A stretch of DNA of 64,000 nt from assembly GCA_026390795.1 (NCBI GenBank), contig JAPLFG010000003.1, positions 1,364,001-1,428,000 on the forward strand, written 5' to 3'. Both the position numbers and the translations under genes were made by a program. The stretch is from Ignavibacteriales bacterium. Lineage in GTDB: Bacteria; Bacteroidota; Ignavibacteria; Ignavibacteriales; Melioribacteraceae. Shown piece by piece: positions 17,036 through 26,727 of this stretch (its first letter is position 1; each line of letters opens with the position of its first letter). Under the pieces are notes generated by a model. That model searched no databases. It was not told the origin of the DNA and saw only the letters and a list, made by a program, of their open reading frames with translations.

Positions 17036-17722
17036 ATGAATAATGTAAATTTTGATTCTGATAATGCCGCAAAATATGATAATCTTGCCCGCAAAGCTGT
17101 CTTTGGTTACGATCAACTTTTTATTATGGCTACAGCACTTATTTCGGACGAGCAAAACGATTCAAAAAATGTTTTAGTTGTTGGATGCGGTACGGGGATG
17201 GAATTAATTACATTCGGAAGGTTAATGCCGAATTGGCAAATGACTGGAGTTGATCCCTCCGAAGAAATGATCAAAATATCCAAAACTAAAATTGATGAAC
17301 ACAAACTAAATAATCGGGCTACATTGCATCATGGTTTTGTAGAGGGTCTTTCCGAAGAAAAAAAATACGATGCCGCTACACTGATATTTGTAATGCGATT
17401 TATTCCAGATGATAAAAAGAAACTATTGCTTCTCCAGAACATCGCCAAACGGTTACGATCGGGCGCAAAGCTTATTCTTGTTGATCAGTACGTTGATCCA
17501 AGTCAAGATCATTTTTTGTCAATGACAAATGCGTGGAAAAGTTTTATGAAGCATGGCGGAGCGCACTCTGAGTTAGTAAATAAAATTGCGGTTCAGGCGA
17601 ATGAACAAAGTTTTTTCACCGAATCCGGGATGCAAAAATTGCTATCGGAAACTGGATTTGGAAAAATGAATCGCTTTTACAATTCTTTTATGCACAGTGG
17701 ATGGGTTATTCAGAAAAAATAA
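17036..17722 (+). CDS. Class I SAM-dependent methyltransferase
   Basis: 228 aa. SAM-binding motif I is VLVVGCGTGMEL (about residues 45-56), motif II MTGVDPSEEMIKISK, and a later strand KLILVDQYVDPSQD. The N-terminus has the NxDSDNAAKYDNLARKAVFGYD pattern of UbiE/small-molecule methyltransferases. Substrate unknown. It starts 32 nt after the family B repeat, and a family A repeat follows its stop, so it stands alone between repeats. Confidence 0.82.
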   Translation: MNNVNFDSDNAAKYDNLARKAVFGYDQLFIMATALISDEQNDSKNVLVVGCGTGMELITFGRLMPNWQMTGVDPSEEMIKISKTKIDEHKLNNRATLHHGFVEGLSEEKKYDAATLIFVMRFIPDDKKKLLLLQNIAKRLRSGAKLILVDQYVDPSQDHFLSMTNAWKSFMKHGGAHSELVNKIAVQANEQSFFTESGMQKLLSETGFGKMNRFYNSFMHSGWVIQKK

Positions 17723-17751
17723 TTGAATCCTCTGAAATATTAATTAAGGAT

Positions 17752-17846
17752 TGTCATTGCGATTCCGCATTTTATTCGGAAGAAGCAATCGCGGTTATGA
17801 TTTAGAATCGTAGCTTTGAGTTTGCTTCACTTCGTTCGCAAAGACA
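17752..17846 (+). repeat. Palindromic repeat family A, intergenic copy
   Basis: The left arm runs from GTCATTGCGATTCCGC, with hairpin TTCCG/CGGAA, to GAAGCAATC (17752-17790). After about 30 nt the right arm TTTGCTTCACTTCG... ends TCGCAAAGACA (17821-17846). The right arm shares 20 identical bases with the copy inside the membrane fusion gene. Confidence 0.8.
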
Positions 17847-17883
17847 GTTTTTGGAATTTTTCAGAGATCTCTAATTAATATAA

Positions 17884-17913
17884 AAAACCGGATAAATTTC
17901 TCTATCCGGTTTT
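17884..17913. terminator. Bidirectional intrinsic terminator
   Basis: AAAACCGGATA (17884-17894) and TATCCGGTTTT (17903-17913) form an 11-bp stem with an 8-nt loop. T-rich tails are present on both strands. It ends the minus-strand T9SS gene at 17918. Confidence 0.8.
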
Positions 17914-17917
17914 GTGT

Positions 17918-20900
17918 TTATTTTACCAGCATTAATTTTTTAGAGCTCGCGAAATCATTTGCGGTTAGTCTGTAAATGTAAACCCCGCTAGCAAAGTTAG
18001 AAGCGTTCCAATTATAACGGTAACTTCCTGCATCAAGATCGGAATTGACTAGAGTAGAAACCACTCTGCCAAGCGTGTCGAAAATTTCTAATTTCACTTT
18101 ACTTCTCTTCGGCAATGTAAATTTTATTGTTGTTTCCGGATTGAAAGGATTGGGATAGTTCTGAGATAAACTATAAGCGGTTGGAATTGTGTTTTCCTTC
18201 TCAACATCACTTGCGTTCGGCTGAATCTCTAGATTATCAATTGCCCAGCCCCAGCCAACAGCTGCTTCATCAGAATATAAATGGAAGCGGATAAAAATTA
18301 CGTCCCCATTGTTAAACTTTTTTGTCATATCAATTTTGTGTTGAACATAATTTGCTGCCGTAGGATTTACGTTCGGGCTGTCATATAAAGTTTTCCAAGA
18401 ATTATTATATCTGCAGTCATATCCATCCGCCAATGGAATCCAATTCAACCCGTCCTTGCTTCCCTCGACTACGACATAATCATAAAAGTTCGGATCACCA
18501 AAATTCGGATCATCGCCTGGTTCAACTATTGCAATATCATCATATTCTATGTTCGCTAAATTTGGCGACCACGAAATTTTTATCGGTACTAAAAGATTAT
18601 AATAATAATCTGTTGCCTCGGCATAAGGATGAAGCGAGTTAATCGCTTGCGAGGTAAATCCGGACTGGGATGGAGTTGAAATACCAAAACCATTACCAGC
18701 AAAATCATAGTCATCAACCTCAAAATTATTTGAGTAACGTACCGTAGTCGGTTTGAGATTGTAAACAATAAGAGTTCTGGAAGATGATTTATAAATTAGT
18801 CCGGATTTGTAAGCGATAAGTTGAATATTTTTCGTACCGAATGTCGTTGGAATGAATTTGAAAGAAGTATCTTTTACCGAAGTTGATGCTAGCTTAATCA
18901 GTTTTTGTCCGTCAATCATAACCAAAGTTGAATCATAACCGGACCGTAACTTTGCTGAAAGGTTGATCGCTTTATCAACGCCTTGCGAGAGCGCTGAAAT
19001 GATTGGTGATAATGTAACAACCGGCGGTTGCCAGGTGCTCAAATCCGGAAGCGTAACGCTCCAGATTCCTCTGCCATGTGTTGCAAGAACAACTTGATCA
19101 TCTACAATTTTCATATCCCAGATACATACAGCAGGCAAGCCGTTATCAGCAGCGAGCCAGGTTACACCATTGTTAGTAGATACAAATAAGCCAATCTCTG
19201 TTCCTGCCCAAATAATATCTGTGTTATAAGGCATTACTAAAACGCAATAAGTTGCAACATTTGGAAATCCGTTACTGCTTATTGAACCGGAACCGAAACC
19301 GGAAATATCTTCCCAGCTTATTCCCAGATTTGTTGTTCGTAAAATTTTTGGTGCACCCGAAAATGAGAAAGTTACATAAGCAGTTTTTCTATCTGTTGGA
19401 TGAGTGTCAATTCCAGTAATTGAACCTAAAGCAGAGCCAGAATATTTAGGAAGAGATGCAAACGTTAAACCGCCATCTATTGATAAAAATAACTTGCTTA
19501 AATAATTCGAAAAAAAACTGCCCGCCCAAACTATTTGCGGGTCTGCAATTGATATTGCAACAGGAGTGGATGTTGGGCTATACGACCAATCATTTGAAGT
19601 TATTGAACTCTTCTCCCAGGCACCGCCAAAATCTTCAGATCTCCAAACACCTTGAGAGCCGGTAGTAAAAATTAAATCGGGATCGCTATTTGATTTAGCA
19701 ATTTTTGAAATGAAGACGCCTTTTCCCGAACCAACATCCGCAAGATTAGTTGTAGATGGAAGCCAATTATTCCCGCCATCGGTTGTTCTATAAAAACCAT
19801 TGTATTGACTTCCTCCAATAATTTTATTTGGATCTTTGTAGTGCCACGCAACATCAAAGCCGTCTCCTCCAATTACATTTTTGTAAGCAGTAATTGGTGA
19901 AGCATTTTCGCCTTTAGGAGAAAGCCACGTTCCGTTATCTTGTGTTCCGCCAATGTATTCATTAAACCCCGGTTTTTTATCAACGCCGTAAAATTGTGTT
20001 GTATTGTATCCGCCGTTAAGAGCTTCCCGCCACGTTGTTCCACCGTTTGTTGAAACAGCGACACCGCCATCGTTTCCGTTGACAATCCAAAATGTACCGG
20101 GCGCAGAAGCAAGTGGAACAGGAACAATACTGTGTTGATCAACATGGATTTTGGCGCTGCTGCCAAGATTGTATTGATTATAACCATCGGTGACATGAGA
20201 AAATATAGCGAGACGGGTAGTATCCGTCGAACTAGTTAACTTGGCTTTCCAAAGATCTATTCCGCCAAAAAAAACTGTGTTCTCATCAAAAGGATGAACC
20301 GCAATTGTGTTATCATACCAGCCTTGGGTAGTTAACCAGTTTTTTGTACTGCCATCTTCTGAATTAACCAATTTCCAAGTTGCCGCCTTATCAACGGAAA
20401 CATATAAACCTGAAGTGCTGTTTTTTTCTTCACAACTTGCATAGATGTAATTTGGGTTTTTACCGGACACCGCAATTTCAATTCTTCCCGTTGTAACAAG
20501 CCCGGTGCTCGATTTTGTCCAGCTCAATCCGCCGTCTGTTGATTTATAAACACCGTCGTTGTTAACTGTACAATACTGAATTAAAAAATTTAATGGATCA
20601 GCTTTCAGATCTTGAGTTCTTTTTGCAAGAGAGCTATATGTTCGTTGCCAGCTTGTTCCGCCATCGATTGACCGCCATATACCACCTGGGAAAGTTGAAC
20701 TACTTCCGGACAATGGATTGGTGCAGGCAAGAAGAATATTCGGGTTATAAGGGTCAACAATTATTCTATTAACGTTGCTGAAATTAAGATTTGCGGTTGA
20801 TGAGAGCTGGGTCCATGTTTCGCCGTGATCAACGGACTTAAATATTCCGCTTCCGTTAACGGCATCGGCATTAAAAAATCCTTCACCGGTCCCGCAATAA

Positions 20901-21475
20901 ATTATCCCTGGATTTGATGCAGATTGTGCTAAAACTGTTGTAGCAAGATTTGGAAGGGCCTGAGTTTTACTTTCCCACGATTCACCGGCATTTGTTGTTT
21001 TCCAGATTCCGCCGCTGACTGAGCCAGCAAACCAAGTTTTATTTGTTGTATCAGTAGGATCAACAATAATTCCGCGTGTTCTTCCGCTAACATTGCCTGG
21101 TCCTCGTTCAACCCAGTTCAGATTTGTAGTTGTTTTATATAAGCGACTCTGTTTTTGAGATTTGTACAACTCTTCCATCAAATAATTCGGCGAATATTTT
21201 GGCTCTGTATCGCCATCTCTTGTTCTAATCTTTTTTTGAAACTCTGCGAACATATCCGGCTCATCGGATTTAGCCAAGCCCTTTATCTTTTTCTTTCTTC
21301 CGGAAAACAATTTTTTAATATTTTTTTTGTCATGTTCTTTCCGAATTTCTTTTGCCGGCAAAACTTTACTCTTATCCGGAGAATCTATTTTATCCTGAGC
21401 GGTAGTCATGGAGATTAATATGAAAAAGGCTAAAAAAGAAACCGGAATTAATGTTTTGCGGATCAATCTAATCAT
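17918..21475 (-). CDS. Giant T9SS-secreted propeller protein (VPS10/sialidase-like)
   Basis: 1185 aa. The signal peptide MIRLIRKTLIPVSFLAFFILISMTTAQ is followed by a basic linker. Roughly residues 100-820 carry many Asp-box repeats (TTNAGESW, SVDHGETW, SIDGGTSW, STDGGLSW, STNGGTTW, TTDGGNNW) as in two-propeller VPS10/xyloglucanase-type folds. A jelly-roll-like region (about 930-1090; WGWAIDNLEI) follows. The C-terminus is a T9SS sorting domain (QNYPNPFNPETTIKFTLP ... KKLMLVK). It is probably a surface or released binding protein or glycan-active enzyme; no catalytic residues can be assigned by eye. Confidence 0.85.
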   Translation of the reverse strand: MIRLIRKTLIPVSFLAFFILISMTTAQDKIDSPDKSKVLPAKEIRKEHDKKNIKKLFSGRKKKIKGLAKSDEPDMFAEFQKKIRTRDGDTEPKYSPNYLMEELYKSQKQSRLYKTTTNLNWVERGPGNVSGRTRGIIVDPTDTTNKTWFAGSVSGGIWKTTNAGESWESKTQALPNLATTVLAQSASNPGIIYCGTGEGFFNADAVNGSGIFKSVDHGETWTQLSSTANLNFSNVNRIIVDPYNPNILLACTNPLSGSSSTFPGGIWRSIDGGTSWQRTYSSLAKRTQDLKADPLNFLIQYCTVNNDGVYKSTDGGLSWTKSSTGLVTTGRIEIAVSGKNPNYIYASCEEKNSTSGLYVSVDKAATWKLVNSEDGSTKNWLTTQGWYDNTIAVHPFDENTVFFGGIDLWKAKLTSSTDTTRLAIFSHVTDGYNQYNLGSSAKIHVDQHSIVPVPLASAPGTFWIVNGNDGGVAVSTNGGTTWREALNGGYNTTQFYGVDKKPGFNEYIGGTQDNGTWLSPKGENASPITAYKNVIGGDGFDVAWHYKDPNKIIGGSQYNGFYRTTDGGNNWLPSTTNLADVGSGKGVFISKIAKSNSDPDLIFTTGSQGVWRSEDFGGAWEKSSITSNDWSYSPTSTPVAISIADPQIVWAGSFFSNYLSKLFLSIDGGLTFASLPKYSGSALGSITGIDTHPTDRKTAYVTFSFSGAPKILRTTNLGISWEDISGFGSGSISSNGFPNVATYCVLVMPYNTDIIWAGTEIGLFVSTNNGVTWLAADNGLPAVCIWDMKIVDDQVVLATHGRGIWSVTLPDLSTWQPPVVTLSPIISALSQGVDKAINLSAKLRSGYDSTLVMIDGQKLIKLASTSVKDTSFKFIPTTFGTKNIQLIAYKSGLIYKSSSRTLIVYNLKPTTVRYSNNFEVDDYDFAGNGFGISTPSQSGFTSQAINSLHPYAEATDYYYNLLVPIKISWSPNLANIEYDDIAIVEPGDDPNFGDPNFYDYVVVEGSKDGLNWIPLADGYDCRYNNSWKTLYDSPNVNPTAANYVQHKIDMTKKFNNGDVIFIRFHLYSDEAAVGWGWAIDNLEIQPNASDVEKENTIPTAYSLSQNYPNPFNPETTIKFTLPKRSKVKLEIFDTLGRVVSTLVNSDLDAGSYRYNWNASNFASGVYIYRLTANDFASSKKLMLVK

Positions 21476-21502
21476 AATTTTCTCTTAAAAATTTCTTTGG
21501 TT

Positions 21503-21925
21503 CTATTTTACTGATTGTGAATTTAATTCAGCCTTGGTTCCAAGATCAACGTTGTAAATATAACCATAAAGTTTTTTGTCTTCAGTTGAAATTGTACCGG
21601 GCGTCACAACGACCTCAATCTGATTCCGGGTTATCCATTTTATTCTTCCGGCAGGGACACTTTCTTCAAAAACTATTTTATCCTTTCTAAGGCCATAAAC
21701 AAAAAATTGCAGAACTGGATTGGGATTTTTAACCGTTGATTTTTCTTGCTTAACTACTAGAGAATATGATTTATCTGAGTTATAGATGATCTGAGATTCT
21801 GATCCAAACTTTTCCATAGAAAGTTTTTTAAGAAGAGAGTCTTGCTTGTCAAGAGCAGCGCCTGAACCGGCACAGTTAAACAGAAAAAGAATGGAAAATA
21901 AAGAAACAAAAAATTTATTGAGCAT
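21503..21925 (-). CDS. Putative lipoprotein of unknown function
   Basis: 140 aa. MLNKFFVSLFSILFLFNCAG is a signal peptide with a lipobox (LFNC), so Cys18 should be lipidated. The mature part is beta-rich (YSLVVKQEKS, PVLQFFVYGLRK, KWITRNQIEVVVTPG). I do not recognise a family. It lies 27 nt upstream of the giant propeller gene on the same strand, so the two may be co-transcribed. Confidence 0.65.
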   Translation of the reverse strand: MLNKFFVSLFSILFLFNCAGSGAALDKQDSLLKKLSMEKFGSESQIIYNSDKSYSLVVKQEKSTVKNPNPVLQFFVYGLRKDKIVFEESVPAGRIKWITRNQIEVVVTPGTISTEDKKLYGYIYNVDLGTKAELNSQSVK

Positions 21926-22103
21926 ATTCGCTTATCGTAAATGTTAACGATTAATTTCGCCGAGATTCTTCCGAATCAAAATAAAACAGTGGACATCAAT
22001 TGGCAAGTGATAACAGAATGCTTTCGTATAAAAAGAAACTAAGAAAATCTGATATTCGAATTTTGCAAAAGAATTTTTGTTTTGATGATGTGGTGGTAAA
22101 AAG

Positions 22104-22131
22104 AAAACCCGGCTTGTAGAATCCGGGTTTT
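22104..22131 (-). terminator. Intrinsic terminator after the DUF5916 gene
   Basis: AAAACCCGG (22104-22112) pairs with CCGGGTTTT (22123-22131) over a 10-nt loop; the minus-strand tail continues CTTTTTACC. Confidence 0.7.
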
Positions 22132-22143
22132 CCAAGGATGAAT

Positions 22144-24795
22144 TTAAATGTCAAGCCAATAGGAAAATTTAACCGCTAATATATTATTGCCGTCGCTCTT
22201 GAATAAATTTTTCCAATCTCTTCCCAGAGAAAAATTCCCAGGATCATCAAGGTTGGATTGATCATGTGACCAAACAAGATATAGAATCGAGCCGGGCATT
22301 GCTTCCCATCTTAATACAACAGTTCCCCTCAATGATTTGTAGTTAAAATTCGGATCTGAAATTTGGAATGTTTGCGCAGGTCCGTTTCCGTCGGGGTCAA
22401 CATTATAGACACCATCAGCGGAATTATAGTTAATCGAGGAACCATTCGTTCCGTATTCATTTAAAGAAGTTGTGTGTGGAAGAGCAAGCTCTTTGAATCT
22501 GCTATAATTACCCACAGCAAATAAAGGCTGAAGGAAAAGCTGCAAACTTAGCGTTGGTGTAAATGTCCAATTCAATCTGATATTGGCAGATAAAGTTTTT
22601 TGCGCAATCGTTGAAAATACATAACGTATTCCATAAGTATTTGTTGCCGTAGGGTCCGAAAAATTGCCAACCCACATGCGGTTATCATCGTTAAGATCGA
22701 ATTGAGGACCAATGCTGAAATTCATTTGAGTGTTCGGCTTCCACTGAACATTAAATCCCACCGACTTAAATTCACCACCGATTTTATCTTTAGCATATGA
22801 AGAAAAAACATCAAATATTATTTTTTCGCGGCTGTCGGATTCTATACTCAGATTCATTTGATATTCAGATGGTTGAGTTACGAGAGGACCGCCGCGTGTT
22901 GCGGTTTTATTCAAACCTTCAAAATTGTAACTGCCGTTTATACCAATGCTCCAATAATTCATAAAAGTAAAATATGAATTGAGCCATAAGAAGTTGGTTA
23001 ATAGGTTTCCCTCAAAGTCATAACTTCGGGCATGTGATATATAAATCGATTTTTTTCTAAATATGTTATCGGGCTCAAACCATCTATAGCCAAGAACTAG
23101 GTGACCGTTTAATCTGTCCGCCATCCATTGAAAACCAAGATCGTTGTATTCAAAGCCGGGACTAACTGCACCAAGCGCCGCGTTGAGATAAAAATTTCCT
23201 TGCTGTTTGTTCAACATAATTCTTCCAAATATACCGGAAAGAGAAGTCAGATTTGGATTGTAAATTGCGTTCGTTGCATCGGGGCGTTGAAAATACCGGT
23301 AAGGTTGCTGTTGAATCAATTGTAAAGCTTCTTTTGATCCGTTAATATAAGAGCCAACAACAGCGCCGGCGAGCGCATACTCTTTATCCTCACCTATAAA
23401 TGTGTAGCCGTCAAATCCGTAAGTAAAAGCATTTTTTGCCAAAGTATTTTTTAAATCATTTTCATTGAGCCCGCGGTTAACAGTAGTGAACATAAAGCCA
23501 AGAGATTGATTCCCGTCGTTAAATTCCCGCTTTGCCCTAAAGACGCCAAAATGAGTAAGCGGCGCAACCTCTTCGTTTGTTTGAATTCCATTATTATATA
23601 AAGTTGCAAAAGTTCTTTCAGTTACAGCGGAGATGGCACCGACAGTTGTTTTATCGTCTAACTTTCCGGTAAGTTTTGCGGCACCAATAATTCTGGTTTC
23701 GCCGGGATAGTTAGTAAAGTCCGCGGAAGAAGTTGATCCACTCGGTGAACGCCCAATTCTTCTTGAATAGAAAAGCTCCGGCCAGCTAAAATTAAATCCC
23801 CAATTATTATTTATACCGCCGATTCCAAACATAAAATTGTTTGATCCCTCAATAAAAAATGGTCTCTTTTCTTCAAAGTATGATTCGGATGCGGAAAGAT
23901 TAATTACTGCGGGATCAACTTCCACTTGTCCGAAATCCGGGTTGAGTGTTGCATCTATATTTAAATTAGTTCCGATTCCAAATTTTAGATCTGCACCGAA
24001 AGAAGTTTTATATTGTTGCGATTTGTAGAAAGGATCATTTGCATTGTGCACTAAATATTGTGCTTTCTGAACAGCGTAAGGAAGTATTTCAAGTCTTTGT
24101 TCCGGTTTAATTCCATCCAGACCTTCCAATGAAGCAAAACGCGAAACAAAACCGCTCTCCTTTTTAGGAACCATTACGTAGAATGATTTTTCATTATTGC
24201 GTTTTATTTCTCTTGTAAAATTTACGCCCCATGTCATATGGTCAGATTCTTTAAATCTCAGCTGCGAAAAAGGAATTTTCATTTCAACATACCAACCGGT
24301 ATTATCCTTAGATGTTTTCGCTTCCCATACTCCGTCCCATGTTTGATCATCCCAACTATCATTAAACAAGACTCCATCCACCAAAGTACCACCTGCATTA
24401 ACTACAAAATAGTTGCCCGTACGTTTATCGTTAAATGCATCAACATAAAATCCGAACCAATCGGAATTCGAATATCCATCTCGTCGTGCAAGGCTAACGT
24501 CTATCGAATCCGGTTTGTCGTCGTATAAATGTGCTGCCACATAGATGTTGTTGGCATCATATGCAATCCAGACTTCGGTTTTTTCAGTAGCCGGAGCCCC
24601 TTCTTTAGGATCCTGTTGAGTGAAATCTTTTATCGGCTCACGCTGCCAAATTGGCTCGGAAAGTTTTCCGTCTAATTTTATGGAGATCTCTTTTATTTTG
24701 TTTGCAAGTACAACTTTTTGAGTACTGGCTTTGCCCGAAGCAAAAAGGAGCTCCGGAAACAGAATTATTATTAAAAGTAGAAAAAGTTTCTTCAT
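22144..24795 (-). CDS. DUF5916 outer membrane protein with CBM9-like domain
   Basis: 883 aa with signal peptide (MKKLFLLLIIILFPELLFASG). Residues about 30-215 form a CBM9-like sugar-binding fold (KLDGKLSEPIWQREPIKDFTQ, WIAYDANNIYVAAHLYDD, WYVEMKIPFSQLRF). The rest is the DUF5916 part with GQVEVDPAVINLSASESYFEEKRPFFIEGS and many amphipathic strands, and it ends in a C-terminal aromatic (YWLDI), so it is probably an outer membrane barrel. Such proteins occur in Bacteroidetes with polysaccharide- or peptide-related roles; the function is not established. An SD-like GAAAGGA precedes the ATG. Confidence 0.82.
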   Translation of the reverse strand: MKKLFLLLIIILFPELLFASGKASTQKVVLANKIKEISIKLDGKLSEPIWQREPIKDFTQQDPKEGAPATEKTEVWIAYDANNIYVAAHLYDDKPDSIDVSLARRDGYSNSDWFGFYVDAFNDKRTGNYFVVNAGGTLVDGVLFNDSWDDQTWDGVWEAKTSKDNTGWYVEMKIPFSQLRFKESDHMTWGVNFTREIKRNNEKSFYVMVPKKESGFVSRFASLEGLDGIKPEQRLEILPYAVQKAQYLVHNANDPFYKSQQYKTSFGADLKFGIGTNLNIDATLNPDFGQVEVDPAVINLSASESYFEEKRPFFIEGSNNFMFGIGGINNNWGFNFSWPELFYSRRIGRSPSGSTSSADFTNYPGETRIIGAAKLTGKLDDKTTVGAISAVTERTFATLYNNGIQTNEEVAPLTHFGVFRAKREFNDGNQSLGFMFTTVNRGLNENDLKNTLAKNAFTYGFDGYTFIGEDKEYALAGAVVGSYINGSKEALQLIQQQPYRYFQRPDATNAIYNPNLTSLSGIFGRIMLNKQQGNFYLNAALGAVSPGFEYNDLGFQWMADRLNGHLVLGYRWFEPDNIFRKKSIYISHARSYDFEGNLLTNFLWLNSYFTFMNYWSIGINGSYNFEGLNKTATRGGPLVTQPSEYQMNLSIESDSREKIIFDVFSSYAKDKIGGEFKSVGFNVQWKPNTQMNFSIGPQFDLNDDNRMWVGNFSDPTATNTYGIRYVFSTIAQKTLSANIRLNWTFTPTLSLQLFLQPLFAVGNYSRFKELALPHTTSLNEYGTNGSSINYNSADGVYNVDPDGNGPAQTFQISDPNFNYKSLRGTVVLRWEAMPGSILYLVWSHDQSNLDDPGNFSLGRDWKNLFKSDGNNILAVKFSYWLDI

Positions 24796-24903
24796 AAAAT
24801 CCTTTCATCATATTATTTACGATTCTTGGATTATTAGACTTACGAATGAGCAAAAGGTTGTTTTTAAAAAGAGAAATAATTTCTGGATGATTTAAAATGG
24901 AAA

Positions 24904-24927
24904 ACCCGATCCATTAATGAATCGGGT
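24904..24927 (-). terminator. Intrinsic terminator of the sigma operon
   Basis: ACCCGAT/ATCGGGT arms with a 10-nt loop; the minus-strand tail is TTTTCCATTTT. It lies 30 nt beyond the DUF4252 stop. Confidence 0.6.
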
Positions 24928-24956
24928 CCATAAAACTATAGCATTTACAAAGGAAA

Positions 24957-25565
24957 CTATTCTTTATCTTTTTCCTTTTCTTTCCCCTTCATTTTGTCAA
25001 ATCCCGGAAGGTTCAATTCTTTAGTAAGATTTCCCAATTTACTCAAGTCTATTTTACCAACAATATTTACACAAGTAACTTTTCCGTACGATTCTGACTT
25101 TTCGTTCTCGCCATCCTCCATTTTTTTAGACAATGAAAGAATTGCCAATCCTTCAAACTCGCCGCCGGAAGCTTTCTTTACATAAATGTTTGCCAGATTA
25201 CTCTGATTGTTTGTGCGGACTATTCTATCCCAACCCTTAGACTTCAGACTTTTGTCCATTACATCAAGAGAACTTTCCATATCTGTGATTTCGCTTGTGG
25301 GGATCTTATACTCGTTAACCTGGACAAGTTTTAATCCACCGATCATATCGCTGACGTCGTCGCTTTTCTTTTGCGCCATACCGGAAACCATTTTCAGCAA
25401 AGTCTCTTCCAGATAAACTTCAGAGAGAGATTCGGCATTCTTCAATCCAGCAATTTCTTTGTAGTTAAAAAAGCCCGGATACTTTGAATAATCTTCTTTC
25501 TGTTGAGCGAATGAACTTACGCTTAACACAAAGAATAAGACGATAAACAATTTAGTTGATTTCAT
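24957..25565 (-). CDS. DUF4252 domain protein
   Basis: 202 aa with signal peptide MKSTKLFIVLFFVLSVSSFAQ. The body resembles DUF4252 (EVYLEETLLKMVSGMAQKKS, then IGGLKLVQVNEYK, then a KSKGWDRIVRTN block and VTCVNIVGKIDLSKLGNLTKEL), a family usually found next to ECF sigma factors in this phylum. The C-terminus is Lys/Glu-rich. Its start overlaps the anti-sigma-like gene by 14 nt, so translation is coupled. It may be an output or feedback component of the sigma circuit; its biochemical role is unknown. Confidence 0.75.
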   Translation of the reverse strand: MKSTKLFIVLFFVLSVSSFAQQKEDYSKYPGFFNYKEIAGLKNAESLSEVYLEETLLKMVSGMAQKKSDDVSDMIGGLKLVQVNEYKIPTSEITDMESSLDVMDKSLKSKGWDRIVRTNNQSNLANIYVKKASGGEFEGLAILSLSKKMEDGENEKSESYGKVTCVNIVGKIDLSKLGNLTKELNLPGFDKMKGKEKEKDKE

Positions 25566-26121
25566 TTTTTTCTCCTTTAATTAATTTATTTACTACTCCA
25601 ATGCTTTCATTGATTGGTTTTGCAACCGCTTTGCCCAAAACTTCTTTTTGAAGTGTGTTGTTTGTCTCGTTGAAAATTTTACCCACAATTTCAAATGCGT
25701 ATTTGGCTTGTTTTTCCGCAACGTTAACCTCTGCCACAGAGTAATTATACTGCACCGGCTTGTTTATGATTAAAGAGATAACCATAGCAGCAACCAAGAT
25801 TACTGTTACGGCAGTGGAATAACCCGGACGAGATAATACGATTGAATAGAGGTCGTAGAAAAAAGTATTTGTGTTCTTTTTCAAAGAAACAGTTTTGCTT
25901 TCAACTGCTTTTAACAGCTCTTGCGGAAATTCTTCTAAATCTAATTTTTTTACTTCGCGTGCAGTTTTTTTGTATGAATTGAGAAGATTACGCACTTCTT
26001 CGCTTACTGCAGCGGCGTGCATGATTTTAATTCTATCTAATAAATTAGCATCACCGTACGCAACAGAGATAATTTTATTGTGCATTGCTTCGTCTAATTC
26101 AAACGACTTCTTGCGGTTCAT
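25552..26121 (-). CDS. Putative anti-sigma factor (single-pass membrane protein)
   Basis: 189 aa. The N-terminal ~85 residues are helical and cytoplasmic, with no obvious zinc HxxxCxxC motif. One membrane segment follows (GYSTAVTVILVAAMVISLII, about 98-117), then a periplasmic tail with amphipathic helices. It overlaps the sigma gene by 23 nt and the DUF4252 gene by 14 nt. Position and topology, not sequence motifs, suggest anti-sigma function. Confidence 0.62.
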   Translation of the reverse strand: MNRKKSFELDEAMHNKIISVAYGDANLLDRIKIMHAAAVSEEVRNLLNSYKKTAREVKKLDLEEFPQELLKAVESKTVSLKKNTNTFFYDLYSIVLSRPGYSTAVTVILVAAMVISLIINKPVQYNYSVAEVNVAEKQAKYAFEIVGKIFNETNNTLQKEVLGKAVAKPINESIGVVNKLIKGEKNEIN

Positions 26122-26632
26122 AATCTTTTAATTCCTCTTGTAATTTTTTACGTGCTCGCAGCAAATAAACTTTTACCGAATTAATCGGCATATCGAGCGC
26201 CCTGCTTATCTCTTTGTATTTCAATCCCTCAATTTCGTAAAGAACAAAAACGCTTCTTAAATTCTCCGGCAAATTTTGTATTGCCTCTTTTATTTTCGAC
26301 GCTGCCATTTTAAAGTGTGTTATTAAGTATGGATTATCGTTATTGTTATCTGCGCTGTATGTTTCTTCGAATATTTCATCGATTTCATTTTCTCTTTTAA
26401 CTGCTACCGAGCGTCTTCTCAGAAAATCGATACATAAATTATTTGTTGTTTTAATGATCCAGGTTTTTGCCGCCAGCATATTGAACTTATCAATGTTTTG
26501 CCAGATTCTGATCATAACTTCCTGGGTAACGTCGTCTGCGTCCATTTTATTTTTCAGCATATACATTGAGTAGGTGTAAACTTTATTCTTGTATTGCTGA
26601 ATTAAGAAACGATATCGTTGTTCTTCAAACAT
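26099..26632 (-). CDS. ECF-type RNA polymerase sigma factor
   Basis: 177 aa. Region 2 is YTYSMYMLKNKMDADDVTQEVMIRIWQNIDKF and TWIIKTTNNLCIDFLRRR; region 4 is LPENLRSVFVLYEIEGLKYKEISRALDMPINSVKVYLLRARKKLQ with a clear HTH. No region 3 or 1.1, so it is a group IV (ECF) sigma. It is the first gene of an overlapping operon with a membrane anti-sigma-like protein and a DUF4252 protein. A GTAAC-N17-CGTC element just upstream would fit autoregulation. The inducing signal is not visible. Confidence 0.93.
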   Translation of the reverse strand: MFEEQRYRFLIQQYKNKVYTYSMYMLKNKMDADDVTQEVMIRIWQNIDKFNMLAAKTWIIKTTNNLCIDFLRRRSVAVKRENEIDEIFEETYSADNNNDNPYLITHFKMAASKIKEAIQNLPENLRSVFVLYEIEGLKYKEISRALDMPINSVKVYLLRARKKLQEELKDYEPQEVV

Positions 26633-26651
26633 TTTTATTTTCTACATTACA

Positions 26652-26677
26652 GACGAAATGAATCATTCTATTGTTAC
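26652..26677 (-). promoter_or_regulatory. Candidate ECF-type autoregulatory promoter
   Basis: On the minus strand GTAAC (26677-26673), 17 bp, CGTC (26655-26652) resembles ECF sigma promoters (AAC motif at -35, CGTC at -10). It lies 19 nt before the sigma gene ATG. Short motifs like these occur by chance, so support is moderate. Confidence 0.35.
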
Positions 26678-26727
26678 ATTATCAATTAAAATATATTTTC
26701 CAGACAAAGTTAGAAAGGATTTAATCA

